A stretch of 64,000 nucleotides of DNA, taken from the NCBI GenBank assembly GCA_004026145.2, contig CP034976.1, forward strand, positions 1,904,585-1,968,584. Direction: 5' to 3'. Shown one piece after another: positions 55,353-64,000 of this stretch. Every line of letters begins with the position of its first letter. The first letter of the stretch is position 1. The stretch is from Takifugu bimaculatus. Taxonomy: Eukaryota; Chordata; Actinopteri; Tetraodontiformes; Tetraodontidae. A program made the position numbers and the translations under genes. Below the pieces are notes generated by a model. That model made no database searches and was not told the origin of the DNA. It was given only the letters and a program-made list of their open reading frames with translations.

Positions 55353-58300
55353 GACCCTTCTGCCTTGGTTTCCTCAGATTTCGACGTCAGCTGTCTGAAC
55401 CCTGCAACTCCTTCCCCTCCCCATCCATGATCGCCAGAGACGGACGGCCCGTCTACCACCGGCAGCTGTCAGAGCCCAACATCCCGTTCCCTCCTCAGGG
55501 CTTCAAGCAGGAGTATCCCGACCCGCTGTTCGAGCACCCGGCCATGATGGGGACGCCGGTGTCCAGCAGCTACCCAGCCTCCATCATGATTAAGCAGGAG
55601 CCCAGAGACTTCACGTATGACCCGGGTGAGGGAGGAGAACTGTCTTGATGATTAAATAACTATTGGGGCACACAGACATGGGAGGAAGTGGAAGGGGGGG
55701 TGTTGATTGAGTTTGCTGCTAATAGTGGAGAGGATCTGGTTTCAGCAGGTCACCGTTTCCAGTAGCGTTGTTAAAAAAATGTTCCTCCCATGTTTGTGTC
55801 CTGGATTTATGAATAAATATGATCCAAAGACATCAACCTGTGGCGTTTGATGCAGGAAGGAGCAGCTTTCCGTCAAATCGGTGATGGAGGGTGTTAGCAT
55901 ACGTGCTGACTGCTAACTGACCTCTAACGTACAGAATTCCTCTTTGATCCTATGGAACCAGCATGGTGCCGGGTTGGGGTCAGGAAGTGGCCTCGAATTT
56001 AGGAGACCAGAAGGAAACATAATGACTCTTCTCACCTATAAGGCTGCTAAGACTTTGGCCCCAATTGTAAATGTCATTTGAGCAGCAGCGATTTTGCTTT
56101 ATTGACATCATAAATACACGTCGTCATCAGGATGCAAATGCCAGAGAGCTTTTGAAGATCGTCCGCTCACAATTAAAGCCAATTACCAGCCTGCTGCCTG
56201 TTCAGCTGCCATTTAAAAAGCCAAACTAGCACCAAATTGTTTTGGTAATTTGGTTCTCGAGTTCAGGTTTTTAAAAGTCACGAAAACGTGTCTGCTAGAA
56301 AATGATGGATCCATCAAGACAATTCTGAGTTTCTGCTTGAGAAAAAAGAATCCCGCCCCGTCCCCCCGTGTCCACTGTCCACGGCTGCGTCCTCCTGTGA
56401 TGGAGAACGTATTAGCAGCCCCACAGAACCATACTGGAAATGATGGGTGGGGAGAGGCTAATGTCATTAGCAGCAATCTGATCTTCCAGCTCATCACTCA
56501 GATGAAGTTCAGAGAATGTTTGTGAGGCTAAATTAAGGGGCCCTGATTGAACATTCACTTTACAATCTTTTACAGCGTATTTCAATCTCACTGGGCTGTA
56601 GGAGAGGCTCTAAACACAGTCAACGGAATCATCGGCTAAACACAGAATGTTTAAATCTCCATATCATCCCCTTATATTTGGGATCTTTTACTTTTCTCTG
56701 TGATGAACAGCAGCTTCCAGCCCTAAATGTTAAAGTCTGTCGCTGCTTCAGTGGCTGAGGAATCACGTTTCAGTTTCTTTCAGTTTTCCCAGAAATTCCC
56801 CCTGATGGTTCCTCTCTTTGAGAGGGCAGGTACTGCTGCTAGACCTGCATTCCAGGGTTTGAGCTCGGGGCTAAAACCGCCAACTGAAGGTTTGTTTGGA
56901 GCCTGTTTCCCAGGTGCGGCCTGTTGTTCGGTGGTAGATGCACAGTTGGGCAGCAGCAGCACAGTCGGCCTGCCCCAGGATGGTCTCCATGGCGACACTG
57001 GAGGGCTTCCGCCTCCACCAAAACAGCAGGCCGTCGAGCAAACAGGCTCTCGCTGCCCTCAGAACCCATCTGAGGCCTTTTTTCCTGTCTGTCCCTCAGC
57101 AGAAGTCCCGAGCTGCCACTCCGTCTACCTGCGCCAGGACGGATATCTGGCTCACGCTAACAGGACTGAAGGTACCGAGGGCCCGCGCGACCCACTGCTG
57201 CTCACCCTGAATGGCTGCTGAATGTTAGCTTGCTGCTCCTCTTTCACAGGTTGCATGTTTGACAAAGTGGTGAGACACTTCTACGACGACACCTGCGTGG
57301 TGCCTGAAAAAGGTGAAGGTCAGTTTTCCCAGAATTCCCAGCCAGGCGAATGAGCTCACGGTGGTTTAACTGGCCGTACTGGTTCTGTCTGCTGCAGGCG
57401 ACATAAAGCACGAGTCGGGCCTGTACCGCGAGGGCCCGTCGTACCAGCGCCGGGGCTCGCTGCAGCTCTGGCAGTTCCTGGTGGCTCTGCTGGACGACCC
57501 CTCCAACTCCCACTTCATCGCGTGGACGGGCCGAGGGATGGAGTTCAAGCTCATCGAGCCGGAAGAAGTGAGGAAAACACACACTGATCGTTTTTTCCTC
57601 ATTGATAGGCTTCAATTTTTATTTACACACATGAGGATTTGGGCCATTTCAGGGAATGTTCCAGTCGGAGGAACTTTAAATTCCTTAAATTCTTACTCTT
57701 TAATTCATTATTCAATTAGTAAAAGTGCAAAACCCATATCAGTGTATTCATTGGAGGTCCTAGATATTAGTTTTAGTTTCCTAAAATCTAATCTGAACCC
57801 AGCGCCCATTTATAAGAAGATTGGGGATTTTTTTTCCTTTCTTCTACTTTTAATCCTCTTTCGATGTGACAAAAGGGGACGTGTTGACTCGGGGCAGCAA
57901 AAGTGTCAGAGTCCATAATCTGAAGTGGAATAAATAATGTGTCCTCCTGCAGACGTGCTCAAGGTCAGCTCCTTTGTTCTTCCCCGGCTGAATATTTCAT
58001 CAGACCTCAGCCTAAAACTGGAGCCACGTCCAGGGTTGTGCCTCCTCAAAGTGGAACAGAGGCTGAACAGGGAGGGGTGGGGGGTAACTGGCTGGTGGGC
58101 AGGGAGCTGCAGCTGGAGGAGCTGCTGGGAGCAGCTGGCCTCTTCCTGCTGTCACGGCTTAAAAAGAAAATCAAAAATCCAGCCTTTTGATACCTTTGGT
58201 GACACAATTTCAGAAATGGTTGAACCAGGCAGGAGAAGGTTAGACTGGTCTGGGGGAGGTGGTAGTGGGGGGTCCGGTGGACAGGTGCAGTAACATCTGC

Positions 58301-59298
58301 TGTCTCCTCATCTGAATGAACGCGTCTCTGCTCGGGTCTGGAGGGCCTGCATGGCGAAGGTGTAATCGCTTCTCCTTTATGATCTCCTAAACACGCCGCT
58401 CCTGTTTAAAGGTGGCCCGTCGGTGGGGGATCCAGAAGAACCGACCGGCCATGAACTACGACAAGCTGAGCCGGTCGCTGCGCTACTACTACGAGAAGGG
58501 GATCATGCAGAAGGTAAAGAGGAAACGCCTCTGAAAGAAATCAATGGAACGCATCCTGTTGGAATAACTATAATAATGTCTGTAATAACCATGGTGACAT
58601 CGTTTGGAGCTATTATGGCCACACATGTTTGGCTTTTAATGACCTTTTGTGGTGATTAAGATGTAAATGTTCATTAGTTCATCAATGCTAATTTGGCGTT
58701 TGTGGCTGAACCAGTTCTACCCTCCCCACTGGTCCCAGCAGTCCCAGCTCAGATCCCAGTGGGCTGTTTTTTTGAACGTTTCCATAAAAATGGAGCCATT
58801 CTTACGTAGCGTTTGACAGATATTGCTAACGTTTGGGTCTTCCTAACGCCTCCTGCTGTTCCTGAGCTACATTCTCCAGTCGTATGTTGGGTCGCTGGCT
58901 TTGGCCTCTTCACAGATCTTTCCCTGCATCTTCGCAGCTTTGATGCTCTGACAGGTGTTTCCATGTTGGGTCAAAAAGAGCCACGTCCAGGTTTTGAAGG
59001 TCACCAAACGTGACCCCCAAACCTGCCAGATGTTTATTTCAAACTCCTCCCCTCAACTCCGCTCCTGTCCCTTCAGGTGGCAGGAGAGAGGTACGTCTAC
59101 AAGTTCGTGTGTGACCCCGAGGCCCTGTTCTCCATGGCGTTCCCGGACAATCAGCGGCCCGTTCTGAAGACGGACATGGAGCGGCACGTCAATGAGGAGG
59201 ACACGGTGCCGCTGTCGCACTTCGACGAGAACATCACCTACGTTCAGGAGGGACCCTACTGTCAGCCACACCCGTACAGCGAGGGTTACGTCTACTAA
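54766..59298 (+). CDS. etv1: ETS-family transcription factor ETV1 (PEA3 subfamily), 3' eight coding exons
   Basis: Exons: 54766-54895, 54967-55157, 55378-55625, 57100-57171, 57250-57318, 57398-57567, 58412-58513, 59077-59298. ETV1 is a nuclear activator binding GGA(A/T) sites. The first exon reads AFHGLQLKIKRELHSPCSEL. The third has RRQLSEPCNSFP, LSEPNIPFPPQGFKQEY and a sumoylation-type IKQEP. The ETS domain starts LQLWQFLVALLDDPSNSHF and includes RWGIQKNRPAMNYDKLSRSL and RYYYEKGIMQKV. The C-terminus is EEDTVPLSHF...EGYVY, stop TAA 59296-59298. All later junctions are in phase, but the second exon is out of frame with the first if CAG at 54966 is the acceptor; an AG at 54976-54977 restores it. 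N-terminal exons were not found. ETV5 and ETV4 fit less well. Confidence 0.9.
55306..55351. repeat. (GT)n microsatellite, etv1 intron
   Basis: GT run ending ~25 bases before the acceptor of the exon at 55378. Confidence 0.95.
55626..57099. other. etv1 intron (about 1.5 kb)
   Basis: No additional exon or element recognised. Confidence 0.5.
57568..58411. other. etv1 intron inside the ETS domain
   Basis: Intron between the EPEE and VARRW codons; nothing else seen. Confidence 0.6.
58514..59076. other. Last etv1 intron
   Basis: Intron between MQK and VAGERYVYK; nothing else seen. Confidence 0.6.
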
Positions 59299-60515
59299 CA
59301 TCAGGCCCGCATTCCCACACACACACACACACACACACATGCACACACACAGACGTTCTTCCTTCCCCTCTCACTCTTTTCTTATGAACACATCCTCCTT
59401 TTTGTTGCTCTCATCCCTGTGACGTTCAGGGGCCACAGCAGAATGGAGTGTGCACTTTATGGACAGGAACCTGCCTGGCGGTCGCGACGTGGTTGGCGTT
59501 TTCCAGCCATTTATGTTTCTATATTCATGCAGAAAATGTCCAGTTTTGGGTTCCCCCCCTCGTCCCCCTCATGAATGTGGGAGCTGCAGAGACAGAAGTC
59601 AGACGGTGACTCGCGTCATCACAAACTGAATCTAGGAGTTCTGGTTTAGGTGAAGGTTCTGGCCTGCATCGGGGCAGGAACACGGTGGATTCCGTGTTGT
59701 CTTTTATTTCAAGCAGCCACCCTGTAACCTCACCCACACACACTTGCAGAGGCATTCATGTAGGAGCGACTGTGGACTTGACAAAAATCTGATTTCAAGA
59801 CTTTTCTGCATCAGTGATCATCAGTTAATCCGGATCATCTCCTGGAAAACCTCTGGACTCACCTCAGAATAACGAGTGATGCTATAAAATGACTCCTCAC
59901 TGTACAAGCGTCCCTCCGTCCGTCCTTCCTGTACGAGAGCGACACTAAAACTTTTGTTTTTCAGGTGTTCACTTTTTAATCGAGGAGCAGAAGAAGCTTC
60001 CGCTACCTTTAATCAGTCAGTCTTCATATTTAGGATTTATTTATGTTCCCCAAATCCAAAAAAGAGGTGATTTTATCGGCCTAATCTATTCATAAATGCA
60101 TTTAAAAAATACATAAATGCAAATATTTGCCTAGTTTGTTTCCCATTTTACCACAATGTATTTATTTTAGTGTATTTTATTCCTTAGCCTCAACAGGATT
60201 TTTTTTTTTTGCTATAAAACTATTTAAATTGTGTGATGAAAATATGTTACGTCAAAAACGTGTTTCCATAATCAGGAAGAAAATGCACTTTCTCTACTTC
60301 ACATTGTCGGAATTCTAGTCCCAAGGAAGTCAAGTCTGTTTTTTTGCTGCCTGTTTTCCTGTTTTGACGTCCATTTTCTCGTTTTTTCTGTTTTGTTTCT
60401 TTGTGTTTTTCAATTTGAGCATTTAAGAATCATAAAACGTGGTGAATTTTGTCTGTTTGGGTTCGCATTCGTGACATGGAACTGGCGCCAGCAAGAATAA
60501 AACACTGAAAATCAG
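59299..60515 (+). other. Probable etv1 3' UTR
   Basis: Follows the stop codon. It has a short CA run (59319-59349), becomes AT-rich and carries AATAAA at 60496-60501, the best polyadenylation signal. Confidence 0.6.
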
Positions 60516-61859
60516 AATCATGATTCGGCAAATTAATTGTGGCGTTGAAAATGAATTTTTGGTTCTCGAATCAGAGATTAGAAACACGACAGAATGAAGA
60601 CCTGGAGGAAAATGTTTGCCTTTGTCTGAAAACTAATAGATGATGGAGTCAATTTCCAACAACTCCAAACTAAAAGCACAAACCTGAAGGGAAAAAATCA
60701 ATGGCTAATTTAGGACAGGACTTTTCCCTGGAAGTGAATTGCTTCTGTCCTTAACAAGGCTGGCAGTAATGGAAAAAACAGCAGCTCGTCTAAAGATATC
60801 ATTTCCTTTTGTGAAGTGTCATTACTGCTAAAAATCAATGACTAATTTAGGAAGCATTGTTTAATTGATTTCACCCATAGAGGAAAAAATGAAAACGGAT
60901 ATGAAACTAATACAAAAAGAAGTGGCTTTAATTTGTCAGAGCTGCTTACGAGAGCTTGATTTTCTTGCATTGATTGTCTGAACTGGAGCTTCTGCTCTGG
61001 ACTATAAATATCCTGCTGATTCCCCGAGGATGTGAAACGAAAGCAGATCCTTTAATACGACGGGTGCAACCTGACAACAACCTGCCTTTCTCTGTCGTTT
61101 CTGTGTCACCGCTGACGCACAAACGTCCTCACAGATCAAGTAAAACTCTGATTTCAGTTTTATTATATTTTTTTACACTTCTCAGGTTTGAATCAAACAG
61201 ATTTACAGCCGACATTTACAGATGAATGACTTCAACACTGCACACGTTTAAATGACCCTAAAAATGACCGTTGTTTATTACTGCGTCATTATTCTTGGTG
61301 AAAGCTGTCATTTTCTCTCTGAAGGTTTTGATTGAAACGTGCAGCAAATCCATAAATAAACAAAAACAACAGGCGGACACTAAATCTGTTTACATTAAAT
61401 TTACAATAAGTTTAGAATTTGGTTTGAGCAACGTGACGGTACAATAGGATCCAGGGGAATTAGCACAAAAGGGTTCATTTCACCCTTTTATAGAAGGTTT
61501 ATCACTAAATATTATGTGTTTTATAATGTTCTACAGCAGAAACTCAAACGCTGCATCGCCGCCGCCCAAAGGAGGGTCATTAATTAAACATTTAGATTTA
61601 TTTTACTCCGAGGTTTCTTTAAAATGTAAAATCAAGAAGGCTGGGAAGGGGGCAGGATGAGCTCATGGTCGGGACTTTGCTGTTCGGATCGAGTTCATGG
61701 AGAATCTGTGGTTTATTCAAAGTCACCTCATTGAAATCTCATGCAAATGCTTCAGAACTTTAAATATGCGGTGAGTTAAATGCCAGCCACAAGTCACAGA
61801 CGGGTGAAAATCAAACTTTTTCCACCTGTCGGCTTTGACTTTGAGAAGGTGGCGCTGAT
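60516..61859. other. Intergenic, AT-rich
   Basis: No gene or element recognised. Confidence 0.4.
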
Positions 61860-62195
61860 GGACCACCTGCAGAGCTCCAGTCTGAGATGTTTCAGTCAGG
61901 GTTCCTCACATCAGCAGCACTGGGCACGACTACTAGTGATCTTCGCAGGGCTTCATATAGTGGACTGGTTTCTAGACTGGTTCTTCTGGACCGCGGTGCT
62001 GCCTGTGAACCAGCTGATCATAGCCTCTTGTTCTTGACCCTGGAGCAGGTCACTGGGATTACAGGGACAGAACTTGACCGGCTCACAACCGATTCCTCAG
62101 ATTGATTCCAGTTTCTTCATCTTCATATGTCAGGGAGTTCCACTAGGTTCTGTTCTTGGACCAACTCTGTTGACCTTGTCCTTGTTTCTCTATGT
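61860..62195 (+). mobile_element. L2-like LINE reverse-transcriptase fragment
   Basis: In shifting frames: FQSGFLTSAALGTTTSDLRR, SGLVSRLVLLDRGAACEPAD, LEQVTGITGTEL, then CPLGSVLGPTLLTL. This corresponds to FQSGFR, the palm-A LLDLSAAFDT, and the palm-B PQGSVLGP segment. Palm A has lost both key residues. It is a decayed fragment. Confidence 0.65.
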
Positions 62196-63072
62196 ATGAA
62201 AGCAGAGAAGAGAGAAACTACAGAAGAAGAGGTGTAAATGTCAGCTTGGTGTCAGCTGAGCGCCGCCGCGCCGCCCCTGCTCAAGGTTTGGTCCCGCTAC
62301 GGTTCCTCCTCGCTGCTCCTGCTTGTTCAGGGGTCAGGCGCTGGGTTTCCCCTCCAGTGGAGGAACAATCTCCACTGGAACAGATGCTCAAATCTACAAA
62401 GATGAATTGGAGATGAATAGAAGTCAAGCTGAAACTCAGCATGCAAATCCCATTTCCTGGCCTCGGTCGAGGGCCTCACCTCTCGGTATATCCACCGTTT
62501 ACAGACATATGTTGCGCCGGCCTGACGGCGCCCTCCTCTGCCGCACCCATATTCTATGCATGCATGTATGCATCCGAGCTGTGAACCCCCCCACTGTGAA
62601 CGACAGATGGCTGCTGGATCTGAAGTCATCGCTGCTCGTATTCAGAGTGACTTGACCTCGGTCTGGCTCACTTGCTTTGCGCCCAGTGGATGATGGGAGT
62701 ATTTGCTCAGGCACCTAAGTCACCCCTGGACTTTGCGACACGCCGTGTTTGCTGAAGGTAAACGGTCCGTGTTGGCCGAGGGGCTCCTCTGATTGGCCGT
62801 GACCAGGCAGTTGTTTGACGAGTGAGATGACACCGAGCTGTTCCCACCTGCAGCAAATGTGTTTGGTTTGGTCGGAACAAGTTGGCGTTTAATACGGCCT
62901 GTTTACACATCAGAAAGGGGCTAAGTGTGTTTCTATCTCTGCCTGGTCAGCATAAATCATTCAGGGCTAGTTCAAAGGAACAACAGGAGGCAGAGGGGAG
63001 TTTTCTCCAGGTTCCCTCTTCAAAACCAAAAACATGAAACCTGCTTTGACTGGTGAAGCTAAAATGCACCTT

Positions 63073-63075
<3 letters not shown>
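62196..63075. other. Intergenic
   Basis: No gene supported. Confidence 0.4.
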
Positions 63076-63131
<56 letters not shown>

Positions 63132-63138
63132 GTGTGAT
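63076..63138. repeat. (GT)n microsatellite
   Basis: GT run with one GC interruption near its end. The sequence after it (GCCTGGCAGTCTGTCCAGGG...) has the look of a common fish retroposon segment. Confidence 0.95.
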
Positions 63139-64000
63139 GGCCTGGCAGTCTGTCCAGGGTGTATTCCTGCCTCTCACCCAGTGGCTGCTGGGAAAGGCTC
63201 CAGCACCCCCAGCGAGTGTAATTAGGAACAAGTGACCGTTAACAGAAGATGGATGGAACAGATGATGATGGATGGAAGGCCGTCTAATAGAGGTCCACTC
63301 AACACAAAGGTGACGATCGGCCACCCCTCCCACCCCCCCACATTAAACGCCCCACTTTCCCCTGTTTTTCTCAGAAATTATGGGACGCCAAACAAAATGA
63401 TCGTATTTAGAATGATGAAAGTCTGAATGTATAAATGTGTTGCTGTGTAGGGGCAAGATGAGAGCCCCTCCCAGAGTCCCTAATTAGAGCTCGTTTTCTG
63501 GCTGCTTGTCTCCTTCACAATGTTGTTACATCATTGATGCACAGTCAAACCTGTGAATGTGGCTGCGCTCAGACCTTGGAGCCACAGCCGAGGCCATCAT
63601 CCGTCTCGCTGGGGCCGAAAGAGCCGAGGCGACACCAACACACACACCCGACACACACACGCACGCCGAGTGTTCATCACATCTATAAAACGTTTAACCT
63701 CAGTTGCTTCCCTTATAATTCCAAACTTATTTCTCCTCTTGTGTCTTTATTTGAGACACAGATTTGTTAGTGGGAGACTCGCGTTTGTCCGCGTGGTGAC
63801 GGTGGTCTTAGGTGAAAATTAGGCTGTGAAGAGCCACATTCTGAGATTTCTCTGTGAAAAAGAGACCAAAAGACAGATGAGTTTGGATTTCAGAGCCTCG
63901 CGGTGTGATTTAAACCCCGACCGACGAGTCCACGGAGCCTTGAAAAGTATACTAATGTAGCAAAATGAAGATAGATATTACAGAGGATAAAATTAGCTGG
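63139..64000. other. Intergenic to the window end
   Basis: 63140-63275 (CTGTCCAGGGTGTATTCCTG, GGCTCCAGCACCCCC, GATGGATGG) resembles a dispersed fish retroposon; the rest is unassigned. Confidence 0.35.

Overview
The window looks like a piece of a teleost fish chromosome. It carries intron-rich vertebrate genes with GT-AG introns, two ciliary or metabolic genes and an ETS factor, embedded in a dense mix of fish-type transposable elements (Tx1-like, L2-like and CR1/L2-type LINEs, a hAT remnant, a MITE, a SINE) and many micro- and minisatellites. The species cannot be named from the sequence alone. There is one 100-base assembly gap at 53901-54000.

Layout: 1-6080 holds two nearly identical, tandem ~2.8 kb copies of an uncharacterised minus-strand gene. 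The gene has cysteine-rich CxxC modules and an FGKYKGK motif, and both copies carry the same in-frame TGA. The second copy abuts the 3' half of a tRNA-Gly gene inside an imperfect inverted repeat. 6289-11881 is a dead Tx1-clade LINE sitting inside a (TC)n microsatellite. 12.1-14.3 kb is a minus-strand coiled-coil gene that ends in a CxxC tail and overlaps a local segmental duplication. 15.0-17.7 kb is a 348-residue IQ-motif gene (dynein regulatory complex IQCG/DRC9-like), read rightwards from a promoter with a near-perfect RFX X-box. 17.9-22.3 kb is a nested transposon block: a minus-strand L2-like LINE broken by a plus-strand LINE and by an LTR-like insertion. 22.3-25.3 kb contains hAT and LINE remnants.

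25.9-33.8 kb is a complete 15-exon cyb5r4 gene on the minus strand. It encodes a 514-residue cytochrome b5 / CS / FAD-NADH reductase and reads in phase through every splice junction. Its introns hold a LINE fragment and a MITE. 34-54 kb has no gene I can support; it holds a LINE fragment, a SINE, minisatellites at 38.1, 38.6 and 42.1 kb, a 730 bp CAG-like array, an 860 bp purine GGAGA array and a second Tx1-like LINE remnant on the minus strand. 54.8-59.3 kb holds the eight 3' coding exons of an ETV1-type PEA3 ETS factor on the plus strand, including the whole ETS domain. Its 5' exons were not found, and one exon has a frame anomaly at its 5' end. 59.3-64 kb is the etv1 3' UTR followed by intergenic sequence with an L2-like fragment.

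The host genes do not form one pathway. The recurring theme is target-selective mobile DNA: a gene unit abutting a split tRNA gene, a LINE in a TC repeat, and LINEs inserted into other LINEs.
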